Origin: Lepturacanthus savala
Taxonomy: Eukaryota; Chordata; Actinopteri; Scombriformes; Trichiuridae
DNA: 64,000 nt
Assembly: GCA_030544235.1 (NCBI GenBank)
Contig: CM060469.1
Location: forward strand, 20,214,517-20,278,516
Direction of reading: 5' to 3'
Below the pieces are notes generated by a model. It saw only the letters and a program-made list of their open reading frames with translations. It ran no database searches and was not told the origin of the DNA. Below, in pieces: positions 40,801-52,120 of the stretch. Numbering within the stretch: the first letter of the stretch is position 1; each line of letters starts with the position of its first letter. The position numbers and the translations under genes are program-made.

Positions 40801-43800
40801 GACTATAGAGATTTAACAAAAGAATTACAAAAGCAAAAGATGAAAATGGTGTAATTGTTGAGGGAATTTTCTAGAATCCACACTTGACTGCAGTATCCAC
40901 AGCATACATATGTTTACTCTTATTACCAAAAGATAAACAGAACTTATCTGTTTGTTATGTGTCCAAACCTCTGCAGGGGCACTTGGCATAAAAAATACTC
41001 AATGTAGGAATATGTGATGTGAGTTTAGCAGACTGTGCACACAGTTTAATAATTGATGCTCTGGAAGCAACTTTTCCTCCAGGATACGCACGTTGTTACA
41101 CAAGCTCCGAAAGATAGAAAGAAAAGACACTTTAGTTAATTTGCCATTTTAGGAAAAAGAAACATCCTTCTAAAGTGACTTTGGGGTTTTACATTACGAA
41201 GACACAAGTATGTGCACAAGATTTTAAAACTACTTGCATTACAATAATTGCCTTCTTAAAATTTATAAGTACTGTGTGTGTATCTAAAGACTTCAAACTT
41301 CTGGTAATTCTACCTATGAACTAATTTGTGCTACACACTATGATCAATATGGACCAAACAAGCGATCTAAAGATTTTATCTTGAAGCACAGGAAATTGTT
41401 TTAATCAATATCTTCCTTTCGATATATCGGCTACACAATTACCTGAGAAAATAATCAAGTTATCATTAATTCTACAACAAAGGAGCTTAACCTCTCAGCA
41501 GGCAGGGCACCACCTGACATAAGTTGTTTTTGTGTACAGCTGTAAACAAAGTAGAACAAATATTAATATTCACATTGTCTTAAGTAATGTTTCACCATTA
41601 GAATGTGTTGTTTTTTGATATCTATATACTACTATGTTCAGTCGTGCTTTTGCAATGATATTTATTCATTTCTGAATTCTTTCCTACAATATCTGTATAA
41701 GATAATAGTACAATTAAAGTTGGTGCTGCAAGCTATTATCATTTTTGTTTATTGATTAATCTGCCAATCAGTTATTTATTTAGTTCATGAAATGTGAGAA
41801 AACTGTTACAATCACCCACAGCTCAAAGATGTCTCATGTCAGGATGTTTATCTGACTCAGTTAACTGGCATATGTTAAAGAAAAGCAGCAACTCTTTTCT
41901 ACATTCTTGACTTTAATATGAATACAATGATTATAAAAAGTTATCAAAATAGTTGCTGATTAATCTTGTGGTGATTGACTAGTTGATTAATTGTCTATTT
42001 CTAGCAGCTAAATAGTTGAGGTTTGGAAAAGATCAAAGTTATGTTTGGAAAAACAGCAGACATTGAGATTATTAGGAGCGTGCAGAGTCAGAGAGAATTG
42101 TTTTTTAAAGAAACTACAAATTACGAACCCGAGGAGAATGATCACATGTCACAAAGATCATCAGTGATTCACAAGATGTTTTTCCCAGCTCTCTGCTAAT
42201 AGTAAGTTCACACTCTTGTTTGGTGATGAGTCCTCAGATTAACCACAGGGGGTTCAGTTCTCATTCTGTTCCTCTTCTCTGTGCTGTTTCCTGCTGTGCA
42301 GATCTGTGTGCAGCCTCTAAACACTGCACAAAAAATATTTCATCAGGAAGTATCCTGTTAACATCATTAATTATTGCAACACTGGATTTTCATGTAAACT
42401 AATTATGGAGGAGTTAGTACGAAGACAGCAGGTGTGTGATAAACTGTGATTAGGAATGGTGTAAAAAAAAACTAAGAGTAAACAGTTCAGGGTAGTACAG
42501 GGAACAAACAGCAGGTCGTTGATGTTTCAGTTTCAAAAGTATTTTCATTTGATGCTACTATATGCTTCCACTCCACTATATTTCAGAAGGAAATGTACTT
42601 TCTCCTCCACTACATTTATCTGCAGTTTAATTTGTCCAGATACAGATTTGACTCAATGGATAATATAAGATCTATATAAGCTAATATAAGCTCTTCATAT
42701 CCAACACAGTTAAAGATGAAACCAGTAGTTTTGACCCTTTAGTCTCTGATGAGTGTTGTCGGATCACATTTCACACGTCTGAGTTGTTAACAGCTTCACC
42801 AAAAGATTTTTCTTTCTAAAATTCTCACATGGTTTCATTTCAATAAATGTTCAAATAATCCAATATTTCACCAAAAATCAAAGATTAGAGAAAAAGTACA
42901 AAACCTGAAAACCGGTTTGTTCTTCTTTCCTCTCCCATTAATCATCTCATGACCCCTCAGATGTATCGGACGACCTTTTGGAGGGGTCCGACCCCTAGGT
43001 TGGGAACCACTGTAGTAAACTAGCTAACTGTATATGCGGTTAAAGAAGCAGTTAAACTAGCCCCACCTCCAGCAGCTACAACATTAACATGCTGCTTTAA
43101 TCCTGATGCTTCATATTAATGATAGAATAGTGGGAAAGTAGGATTTTTCATGCAGGACTTTTACATAATTGAGTGTTTTAACATTAAAGTATTTGTTCTT
43201 TTATCTGACTACACTATTACTTAAAATGATAGTTCTAGTTCCAGTTGGTTGCATCTAGATTGTGAGAGTGTTATCAATGCTCTAAATAAATAAATATAAA
43301 GTAATCTACCTTAAAAATACAAATGGCTCCACTTCAAAACTGAGCTTCCAGAGTGAATCCCTGCAACGGAATCATCTCAATCCCTCAGGGAATATGAACT
43401 GTGAGCTATACAATGATTTGACGATGGTCAGAATTGGAGATAATAAAAAGACTTTTTCTATTCACAATCTTTACAAAACAATCAGCTGTAAAACAACATC
43501 AAAACACTCCAAAATTACCTTTTGTATTGTTCCAGATTTTGTCTGATAACAATTCAAAAGCGTCAAAGACTCATTGATCTAAATTCCTTTCAGCAGCTCA
43601 GCTAAAGAAGGATCCAGACCAGCTTCTATAATCCAAAAAAAACATCAGAATAAAGCTCCACTTTGGAAAACTGTTCAGTTCTCCCCCATTCATGCTTCAT
43701 CATGTCATGTGCTTTATACATTTCATTCAATGTGTATAAAAAGACATTTTGATCAGGTGTTGGCACAAGATGACAGGTCAAAAAAGCGCCATAATCACCA

Positions 43801-44015
43801 GAAATCAAACCTAAATATTCAACCACAGAAACTGCAGTAACACTTCAGAAGTGATGGCCACAGCAACCAGGACGACCACCATTCAAAGGCTTAAAAAACA
43901 CCTCGTATTGAACCCTGATCACATGTCTTATTGACTTTGTCGATATGTTGGAGCCATTTCAGTCTCCAGAAAAAACCAAAGCCTCAACAGATGGACGACG
44001 ACTCCTTATACTTAC

Positions 44016-44287
44016 ATCCCACCATCATCATGGCTACTGAGAAGATCTTCTCGCCGTCTGTGGATGGGGCGATGTTGCCAAAGCCGATGGTAGTCAGGCT
44101 GGTCATGGTGAAATACAGCGAGGTGATGTACAGCGAGTCTTTGCCGGGGCCGCCCTCCCATTGGCCGGAGCCGCTGGTGTTGTAGCGGTAAGGTGATCCG
44201 ATGCTGATCGCCAGTTGGTAGAGCCAGCTGTCCATTTTGATGGTGTTGGTGGCTTTATCAATGACCTCGTAGTCTCCAATGCTGTAC
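44016..44287 (-). CDS. kcnh5: KCNH5-like potassium channel, turret, pore loop and S6 exon (partial gene)
   Basis: This 272-base exon encodes the S5-P linker (turret), the pore helix, the selectivity filter and most of S6. The filter reads TTIGFGNIAPSTD, with the GFGN signature of ether-a-go-go channels. The turret contains the DYEVID, TNTI and PYRYNTSG stretches, which match KCNH5 (eag2) better than KCNH1 as I remember the two. The exon begins with one base that completes the Trp codon split with the exon at 46663, and ends with one base (T) of a Ser codon completed at 6619. The acceptor is AACAG ending at 44288 and the donor is GTAAGT starting at 44015. No break is visible in the coding sequence. 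Confidence 0.96.
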
Positions 44288-44739
44288 CTGTTCAACAAAT
44301 AAACTCATTTCAAGTATTTTTACAGTTAAAATTCATTATTTATTCAATCTAAAATGATGCAAATCAAAGCAACACACAGTCCAAACTATCAAAATACAGA
44401 ACAACCTTTAAACATGGGCATTAACAGGAGCAGTCAAACTTTTCCTATAGAAATGGAATAGAGTATATTGAATGTTGGAGGTAAGAGAATTCCTACCTAA
44501 AGCAGCTGCTGTCACCACAGTAAATTATTAAATTATATTGATGTCACCTTGTTATAAACAAATGTTCACAAATACACACACGATTCACAAATAAACATTT
44601 TGTTTTGTGCTTGATGGATATATTTTTTTAATTTTATAGATTTTTTTCTTTGCAGTTTTGAGACATAATTTATATAATTATTTTAAAGTTTAAAGAAGAA
44701 GATGCATTACTTTGTTAATGTTTTTTGCATCTGTAAAAC

Positions 44740-44840
44740 AGTCAGTCAGTCAGTCATTTTCTATACCTGCTTATTCCTTATTAGGGTCGCAGGAGTCTGC
44801 TGGAGTCTATCCCAGCACACCCCAGATGGTCGCCAGCCAT
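44740..44840 (-). repeat. tRNA-derived SINE, short 3' fragment
   Basis: Only the tail (GTCA)n and about 80 bases of the adjoining body remain, with a small internal deletion before CACCCCAGATGG. I see no clear target duplication. Confidence 0.85.
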
Positions 44841-45071
44841 TATTTGTAAATCATGAGACTTTTATGAATCATATTTAATTTGTTTACAATAAGGTGGAAT
44901 CAATATAACTCATAAAAACACAAAAACCCATTCACATGCCCAAAATACACTGAAAATATACTAGTGACACTATTAATTATTAATTATAATAGCTTACACA
45001 TTGTAGTTTAACCACACAATCCACACAAGTTTTTTTTTAACATTGAGATTCTCCTAGTCACTTTCATTTGG

Positions 45072-45439
45072 GGGCGACACGGTGGCGCAGGGGTTAGCGC
45101 TGTTGCCTCACAGCAAGAAGGTCGCAGGTTCAAGACCTCCTTGGTCCTGGGTCTGGGACCTTTCTGTGTGGAGTTTGCATGTTCTCCCCGTGTCTGCGTG
45201 GGTTTTCACCGGGTACTCCAGCTTCCTCCCACAGTCCAAAAACATGCTCAGGTTAATTGGCAACTCTAAATTGCCCATAGGTGTGAGTGTGTGAGTGAAT
45301 GGTGTGTGTGCCCCACGATTGGCTGGTGACCATCTGGGGTGTATCCCTGCCTCTCGCCGTAACGCGCTGGGATAGGCTCCAGCAGACCCCTGCGACCCTA
45401 ATGAGGAATAAGCAGGTATAGAAAATGACTGACTGACTG
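45072..45439 (+). repeat. tRNA-derived SINE, full-length plus-strand copy
   Basis: This is the clearest sense-strand copy. It starts GGGGCGACACGGTGGCGCAG, with an A-box-like TGGCGCAGGGG and a B-box-like GGTTCAAGACC (45127-45137), as in an RNA polymerase III promoter derived from a tRNA. It ends in a (GACT)n tail. The duplication ACTTTCATTTGG at 45060-45071 and 45440-45451 is perfect. Confidence 0.95.
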
Positions 45440-45525
45440 ACTTTCATTTGGAAGAATTGATTGGAATCTTTTGGTGTGAACGCAGCATTACTTTAAACAA
45501 TTCAAGCGTTACAGAGGCAAAAAAT

Positions 45526-45536
45526 ATATATACATA

Positions 45537-45586
<50 letters not shown>

Positions 45587-45595
45587 ATATAAAAA
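45526..45595. repeat. Imperfect (TA)n microsatellite
   Basis: The TA repeats are interrupted by TACATA and AAAAA units. Confidence 0.95.
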
Positions 45596-46662
45596 TAAGA
45601 CAAACACGGAGGTGTTGTTCCAACCACCTCTGCTTTTTAGAGATGCTGCTTTTTACTCGATACTGGACCAGATTTAGAAATTTTGGCTGGATCACTGCAA
45701 TAGACACACAAAGTTAGGAAAATAGATGCAAAAAGAATGCAAAGATTCTCCTTTAAAAGCCGATGCTATGACATTGTTGTGTTTACTGTTTTTTTCTGTT
45801 TCCAAAAAATCTGTTAATGCCAGTTTAATTTATCATAGTTATAACAAGTTCACTTGTGACTACTGAAACAAAAACAATGACACCTGTGACTGACTGTCTT
45901 AACAAGTTATGACCAACATGGCTCTTAATAAACAAAACTATAATATGATACTATACTATGATAAAAATGTGCTTTTTATAAATTAAAAAACTCCAAATAA
46001 CTCCAAATACTACAACATCAATCCCATAACATGTTTTTATTTCCTAATTTTCCTATAATTTATCCTCATCTCTTTATATAAACTCCTGTTTCTGTTAATC
46101 CCCTAATGCCTTACAATCAATTAGCTGTTAAGAATACGTGACAGGCACCTTAAATACAGTTATTATACCATTAATCATTAATGACGAACAGACTAAGGAG
46201 CATAAACAACATTTAAGCTTCACTCTGTTAAGTGTCATGTTCAGTTGTTTTCTCCCCTGAGGTTAATAAGATAATAAGCTTAATGTAAAAAGTTTATGAT
46301 GCTTAATTTAAGAATCAAGGGGATTCTTTTTGCTAATGAATTTGATGTAATAAAAAAAAACACCATTGCCAAAGGGTTTTAAATCTTAGTGGAAAAGTGA
46401 GAACATAATTACATTAATCTACTTTATCCAAAAGGTTTTAATGATGTGTTTGTGGTGTTTTGAAGAGGGAATGTGTGTTTTTCTGCAGTAGACCGTGCAG
46501 GAGCAAACGGAAGCTTGTATTAAGCGGAACAGCAGCAGATGCTTTGTGATGTACAGATGGTAAAAGGAGGAGCAGGTTTCTGCAGACATGACCAATTACA
46601 GCAAGAACAACATGGAAGCCGCTTCTAAAAGCTTTAAACTGAGGACATTATAGAGGAATTAC

Positions 46663-46820
46663 CAGATGCAGGCGAGCCAGTGGGCCACCAGCCCAAACAC
46701 GCAGACCAGCAGGACCAGAACGGCAGCTCCGTACTCCAGGTAGTGGTCCAGTTTCCTGGCCACCCTGCCGAGACGCAGCAGGCGGACCACCTTCAGAGAG
46801 CTGAACAGACTGCTGATGCC
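46663..46820 (-). CDS. kcnh5: KCNH5-like potassium channel, S4-S5 exon (partial gene)
   Basis: This 158-base exon encodes the S4 voltage sensor and S5 of an ether-a-go-go channel. It starts GISSLFSSLK, runs through the S4 arginine ladder VVRLLRLGRVARKLD, and continues into S5 (AAVLVLLVCVFGLVAHW), ending with two bases of a Trp codon. The acceptor lies in a very purine-rich plus-strand tract (a long polypyrimidine tract on the coding strand) with CAG ending at 46821, and the donor is GTAATT starting at 46662. The phases are 0 at the start and 2 at the end and match the neighbouring exon. The preceding exon (S1-S3) is not seen between 46821 and 64000, so the intron exceeds 17 kb and includes the Polinton. 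Confidence 0.95.
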
Positions 46821-46985
46821 CTGAGGGGGAGGGGAAGGAACGAAGGAGGAGAGGGAGAAGAGGGAGAGAAGAAAATGGAAGTGGGGGAGGAAGAGAAGCA
46901 GACACAGGAAAAGAAAAAGAAGGTGGAAGGAGGAGAAATAGAGGTGTGGTGTTGGGGAAAAGGAGGCAAGGGAAGGATAGAGAGA
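46821..46985. repeat. Purine-rich (polypyrimidine on the coding strand) tract at the S4 exon acceptor
   Basis: The plus strand is nearly all A and G (GGAGGGGAAGG, GAGGAGAGGG and similar units) directly beside the exon border. On the minus strand it is an unusually long polypyrimidine tract in front of the CAG acceptor. Confidence 0.85.
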
Positions 46986-47539
46986 CAGAAATTTGTAATT
47001 TGAGGTTAGACGTCTGGTTTCTGTAAAGATTCGGCCCTGGCAGCATTTATAACAGCCAAATCTTTTCATTTTAATGGGATCGACATGATGAGCAGAGTCA
47101 TTCACAGCAGAAAAATAAATCAATGAAGATAGGATGAGTTTCAGTGAACTCTGACAAACCAATTTCCACCATTGACCAGCTTGGGAAACCACACCTTCTC
47201 TTTTTGGCTGCATTGTTCATTTGAATTGGAAACACATTTTTCCCCTGAAATTCAGCCTGATATATTCTGGTATCTTTGGAAACTTGGACAAGATCTAGGT
47301 TTGAACTGGGCTTTAGTACACAGTCCTATCATATAACAATGAATGTGCCCAAAGTTTAAAAGGTCATTGTGGTTAATAACAACATGGGTTTTTATTTTTG
47401 TACTTCTCATATTATTGTTTGATCAGTTGCAGGAATATTGTTCTCAAGTAATTACTGAGCTCTGCGAACAAAGTGTTGTCACTACAACAAAGTCCAGCAA
47501 GAAACAAGTAATATGACATGATCAGATAAATGTTAACTT

Positions 47540-47905
47540 AAAGCTGCAACAAAAAGTCAATTAATTGATTGGTTGCTAACTATTACAATAATCACCAACT
47601 ATTGCAATAATTGATTAATGGCTTTAGTCATTTTTAAGAAGAAAATGACCAAATTCTCTGGTTCCAGCTTCTCAAAACGGATTATTGTATGGTTTCCTTA
47701 GTCTTCTATAATAATAAAGTGATGATCTTTGGGTTGTGGACTGTTGGCCTGGACAAAAAATACATTTTAGTATGAATCTTCAGCTTTGGGAAACAGTGAT
47801 TGACATTTTACACCATTTTATGAACCAACCTATTGAATAATTGTTTCAATAATGGATAGGTTATTTAACTATCAAAATAGTCATATTTGCAGGCCTGTAA
47901 ACATG
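47540..47905 (-). repeat. Unnamed A/T-rich dispersed repeat, near-complete copy
   Basis: This reverse-strand copy contains TTCTCTGGTTCCAGCTTCTC, TTAGTCTTCTATAATAATAA and ACCATTTTATGAACCAACC. Both ends are rich in TTAATTGATT-like motifs. It lies in the same intron as the Polinton but is unrelated to it. Confidence 0.75.
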
Positions 47906-48889
47906 TTAATAGGCAGATTATCTTCACTTTGAGGTAATTGTGAGAGCAGCAACACTACAATAATGATGATCTATGAAAAGTCATGGCTGTTTACAACTGA
48001 CAGTTTGGGTAAAGGTTTCTTGGACTTACTTGTTATCTCAGCTATTAACTTGGTGAGAATATAGAATTATTAGAAAATAGGACTGATGGTAAAAACTAGT
48101 AAAATGTAATAAACCAGAATTATCCTAGAATTCTTAATTTATTACAACCTTTATAATAAACAGTTTTGCTGAAGTTAGTTAAACTGGCTGTAGCTGAGGA
48201 TGAAGTATAAATAAAAGTATAAATAATTCAGATAAAGTTGCTGAAAAACAATTTATGACAATAAATTCCCTTTAACAGCTTCCAACATTCAGAGAGTTGC
48301 AGCCACAGACTCTATACAGCAACCTACGCCCCCGTATACCTGACAACAGCTGAACCCTGCCGACCAACAGCCCCGGGTCTAGATACTCTTTATAAACTTC
48401 TCCAAAACACACACACACAAAACACACCCACATGGAGTCAGCTGAAAAATAGGCTCAAAATAAACAAAAGAGATTCTTTTCAACAACAGAACTGTTCAGC
48501 AGCACCTGAAGCATCGTCACGCTCATGCTCCGCATGATCAGTTTTAACACAATTAGCAAAGCCACAGGGGCCAATGCTGCACGACCTGTAGCTAAATATT
48601 TACCAACTTTAAAAATATGATTTTCTCATTTCAACCCACAGAGAGGGAAAGTAGATGAAAGCCAGCGGGGTTATCTAATGACGTTATATAATAAAGAGGG
48701 AGACCGCTGAGCCGCTCTCTACAGTTTGATCTCAACTCTTCAGCCTTCACCTCCCTCGTAAAATTCATGTTCACACATCTGTAAACTGCCCCATGAAACC
48801 CTCGTTCCTCTTTTGACTTTAACTCACCCCTGTATCAGGCCTGAGGATTGTTCTCATGCTGCACATGGAGACGTCACACAACACCAAAA

Positions 48890-49120
48890 AGAGACATTAC
48901 ACATATACTGTCCAATGTTCTCTTTAAATGATGTAGAATGTAATGAATTCCATTTTGTTTTCCACTGTCCTTTTTATTCTCAACTGCATGATTCTTTATT
49001 CAGCATGATAAAAGCAGATCAAGATTTTTTAAATGTGGATGATGAACAAAGATTGAGTTGTCTGTTCACTTATGAAACATATAAATTCACCAGATAGAAA
49101 GCCTGGGTGGAAAGAAATAA
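48890..49120 (+). pseudogene. LINE ORF2 C-terminal fragment
   Basis: One forward frame reads DVECNEFHFVFHCPFYSQLHD, followed by DEQRLSCLF, resembling the C-terminal end after the reverse transcriptase of many fish LINEs (a conserved HFVFHCP.Y block). The first Cys pair expected upstream is degraded. The fragment is isolated, so no family is named. Confidence 0.55.
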
Positions 49121-49439
49121 AAGCTTTGTATCAAGAAAATGTAGTGATATGTAACAGTTTGTGATTTTTTTTTTATTAGATTTTTTTCTTTTCTTTGTGT
49201 TTTTTTTCTCTCCACGTTTTTTGTAAAACCAGAAGACATATGTTTGCAAAAATGTGGTGTCATGTGATCCCATGTTGGAATGACACATAAATCAAATTAA
49301 TGAACAAATGTATATATTGTGATATACACAAGACTATAATTTATGTACTTCAGTTTAGTGTTTGTTCAGGACTATATTAGCTATTATTTTTATATGTTTA
49401 CATTTTCATAATGTCTTTTTGAGAGCATTTTAATGTTGT

Positions 49440-49740
49440 CAGTCAGTCATTTTCTATACCTGCTTATTCTTCATTAGGGTCACAGGGGTCTGCTGGAGCC
49501 TATCCCAGCGCATTAGGGCGAGAGGCAGGGATACACCCCAGATGGTCACCAGCCAATCGTGGGGCACACACACCATTCACTCACACATTCACACCTATGG
49601 GCAATTTAGAGTCTCCAATTAACCTGAGCATGTTTTTGGACTGTGGGAGGAAGCCGGAGTACCTGGTGAAAACCCACGCAGACACGGGGAGAACATGCAA
49701 ACTCCACACAGAAAGGTCCCAGACCCAGGACCAAGGAGGT
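49440..49740 (-). repeat. tRNA-derived SINE, head-truncated copy
   Basis: This reverse-strand copy stops at the GACCAAGGAGGT block, so the tRNA-like head is missing. A perfect 14-base duplication, CATTTTAATGTTGT, lies at 49426-49439 and 49741-49754. It ends only about 140 bases from the left end of the Polinton. Confidence 0.95.
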
Positions 49741-49890
49741 CATTTTAATGTTGTATTGGAGCCAATTTTAAATACTTTGGTTGGATTTATAGTAAAAGAT
49801 ATTAGATTACATACGGATAAGTGTATCACATTTGTTTAATACACTTTATACAGCAGCTTTACAAAAAATGCATAACACAAATTCTCAAGT

Positions 49891-49896
49891 AAAGTA
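49891..49896. repeat. Polinton target-site duplication, left
   Basis: AAAGTA directly precedes the left inverted repeat and is repeated exactly at 62944-62949. Six bases is the standard Polinton duplication length. Confidence 0.93.
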
Positions 49897-50417
49897 AGTA
49901 GTATATATAATGTGCTTTTGCGCGTGCACGTGCGCGTGCACGCTCGTGCATGTGAAGAGCGTGCGTGTGAAAGGTCAGGGGTTGCGCGTGCTAGTAATCG
50001 GCTTCCGTTTCCCGCGTTTTTTCCTCTGACAGTGTCAATAGCCCACCTACAGTGTCTTATCATGCTCAACAATGCAAAACCAAATGGTTGAAAGTCTATA
50101 GTGGTGCAATGTGTTTACTTTTTTTAATTAGCCCATCGGGTGGAATGTCTCAACAGGTGTTGTAAAAAGCCTCCATTCTTTGAAACTCAATAGTGGGGGT
50201 ATTGTGCTTACTTTGTATTTTACCCATCCCCTGAAGTCTCAACAATGCAAACCCGAATGGCGGGAACTCTGTAGGGGTCATTGTGTTTACTTTTAATTTA
50301 CCCAGCCCCATGAAGTCTCAACAGGTGGTGTGAGGCCAAAATGTGGGATACTCTGAAGATGTTTCCATCCTGATTCACAGAGAATGTTATGGCATCAAAT
50401 TCGCTTAAAGATTCACA
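49897..50417 (+). repeat. Polinton left terminal inverted repeat, 521 bases
   Basis: The repeat begins AGTAGTATATATAATGTGC and ends at AAAGATTCACA, matching the complement of 62415-62943. Against the right copy I count three substitutions, one extra T in a T run and one 9-base deletion (after TTATCATG). The outer 100 bases contain a GC-rich alternating purine-pyrimidine stretch (GCGCGTGCACGTGCGCGTGC). The inner part contains about 80-base degenerate direct repeats. A TATATATAA string sits at the tip, reading inward. Confidence 0.96.
50065..50335 (+). repeat. Degenerate direct repeats inside the inverted repeat
   Basis: Four units each begin with CTCAACA, at 50065, 50149, 50238 and 50317, giving spacings of 84, 89 and 79 bases. 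Units 1 and 3 share CTCAACAATGCAAA and TGTGTTTACTTTT. Units 2 and 4 share CTCAACAGGTG. The same array is mirrored in the right repeat. Arrays like this can be sites for replication, integrase or transcription factors, but no function is shown here. Confidence 0.85.
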
Positions 50418-50607
50418 AGTTTTTTTTTTTTCCCCGCCATCCAAACAGTCTAAGACAGCACTTGACATGGAAACAGATGTACTTACCCCAAAATCAAAGA
50501 AGAAGTCTCTATCACTAATCAATGACGATCCGCGTGCACGCAGTGCGGGGGGGAGTGGGGGTTGTATGTTTGCGCCTCCCACTGGGGGTGTGGTTAGGAT
50601 TTTTAAA
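50418..50607 (+). other. Left-end leader between inverted repeat and TATA box
   Basis: It starts with a run of T and CCCCGCC. It is open in the frame that starts at the inverted-repeat ATG (50389), but that frame ends just after exon 1 of the next gene and resembles nothing I know. It is most simply read as promoter and 5' leader. Confidence 0.5.
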
Positions 50608-50608
50608 A

Positions 50609-50616
50609 CTATAAAG
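50609..50616 (+). promoter_or_regulatory. TATA box of the left-end spliced gene
   Basis: CTATAAAG lies about 95 bases upstream of the start codon at 50708, which has a near-perfect vertebrate context (GCCGCCATGT). A transcription start near 50640 would fit. It is the only good TATA box I see in front of the rightward gene block. Confidence 0.6.
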
Positions 50617-50707
50617 ATCAACCTGTATGAAGGAAGGGGTCTAACATCATTGTTGGTTGACGATCCGCTCATCTTCCATACTGTCGACGCATCAGAAAAC
50701 TGCCGCC

Positions 50708-52120
50708 ATGTCGCACTTTTCAGGTAAGAAACTCTTATGTTTTCCTTAAGTACGTGTTTCAGCTCTGCCTATATGCACATACAATGTAATTTGTAAAAAA
50801 AGAAAAAAAGAAAAGTGAAACTATTTTGTTTTTAAGGGGGTTTTATTTATTAAGGTTACGATTCTGGAGACGAATTCGTCCCCTTGAAGAAACGCTTCAG
50901 AATTCCAGGTTTATATATCTATTTATTTAATAATTTATTACTACTTTATTTACTTGTTTTACCTAACAATGTATATTCTGTATGTTTTAAATAATACTAC
51001 AGCGAAATTGCAAGAAAAGAAAAAAAGATCACTTTCTTTAAAAGTGATTAGAGCGCAGCAGAAGAGGGAAAAACAAGAGACTGACGACGTTAGGTATGTG
51101 TGAATGTATAAATTGTAATGTTTGTTTATAAAAACCCTTGTTTCTAAATCTAATTAGTATTGTTTTTAACTAACCTGAAACATCTGTTTTTTAAGCCTGA
51201 ACAAAGAAAACGTTGCACCACAGACAGTCGACAGAGAGGTTTGTGTAGCAGCAGCAGAAATAGCTATACAACAGGCCGGTAAGATTTTAAATCTCATTTA
51301 TCTGATTTTTATCTGGTGGTTTGGGTATAATACGAATTAGTGATTTTTTACTATTAATGTATTTAACCTCGTAATCTTATGTGTCTCTTTTAAAGAATCA
51401 CCAAAGAACCATAGCCCCCTCGCTTTAAAACAGCCCCTCACTGAGAGCGGACGGGAGAAGGAAACGACTTATTATGCGGGGTATGTATATGTACTTCATA
51501 TATATGTATTTTTTTTATTTGTTATTTATATTTATTTTCATATTTGTACCGTCAGACAGCCGTCGGAAGGCGAGCACACATGCGTAGACAACGAGTGTCA
51601 ATCAGAACCCGGAGAACGAGAATATGAAGACAATCTACTGGTGACTCTAGAGATTTTGCGCAGGGAGGTTGAAAACCTACCCCCACCTCAGAACACTACA
51701 TCGCCCCCTCCTCCAGCACTATCACCCCAACACAGGGAAATACAGGGTAGCGATCATTCGCTTCCGATTTCGGGTGAGTCCAGAAGTTTATTTTACTCAC
51801 CCGTAGCGACTTCATCCCCTATTTCTGACAATAGCGTATTACCCACGATACCGACCTGCATGAGACTGGACAGCGACTTATCAGCCCGTAATAATTTAAT
51901 CGATATTAATTCCGATGATTTAAGTGAACTGTTTGAGCTGTGTACAAAACCTGTCAAAGCACCAACGCCTCTTTCAAAAAGTGATTTAGGGCCACTAGAA
52001 CAAAAACTGGATGGCGGATTTGAAATTGTACAAGGTTTAGAACAGAAACTGGATGTTGCTGTAAAAAAATATAAAGGAATCTGTACACGCGACGGCAGTC
52101 GTATCCAAAACCCTAGATAG
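50708..52120 (+). CDS. Six-exon spliced gene of unknown function, frameshifted near its 3' end
   Basis: I infer six exons: 50708-50723, 50855-50908, 51003-51093, 51196-51278, 51396-51480 and 51556-52120. All five introns (75-131 bases) are GT-AG, with donors such as GTAAGA and GTATGT, and the phases keep one frame that runs into the long open exon 6. The total is 894 bases, or 297 residues. The start has the context GCCGCCATGT. The protein has an acidic start (YDSGDEF), basic nuclear-localisation-like clusters (PLKKRFR and KKKR), a KEN-box-like NKEN, a Pro-rich middle (exon 6) and two LEQKLD repeats near its end. In the A7 run at 52063-52069 a neighbouring frame stays open to a stop at 52200-52202, just before the polymerase gene, and it looks like the true C-terminal helix. 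No family is recognised. A regulatory or nuclear protein is possible. Confidence 0.72.

Larger units (their letters stand above)
44288..46662 (-). other. KCNH5 intron, 2.4 kb
   Basis: The intron between the S4-S5 exon and the pore exon is bounded by GTAATT (46662) and AACAG (44288). It carries a SINE fragment (about 44740-44840), a full-length SINE on the plus strand (45072-45439) and a TA microsatellite (45526-45595). Nothing else is recognised. Confidence 0.85.

Noticed and set aside
46648..47213. Longer minus-strand proteins starting upstream of the S4 exon
   Set aside because: Only the part from 46820 to 46663 matches the channel. The upstream part is the translated polypyrimidine intron tract before the CAG acceptor.
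50065..50335. Possible CRISPR-like array
   Set aside because: The units are degenerate and unevenly spaced, with no short constant repeat separated by unique spacers, and the setting is a eukaryotic mobile element.
50389..50727. Open frame starting at the left inverted-repeat ATG, sharing its first ten codons with the integrase
   Set aside because: After the inverted repeat it resembles no protein, it runs through the TATA box and exon 1 of the spliced gene in another frame, and its start is explained by the mirrored repeat.
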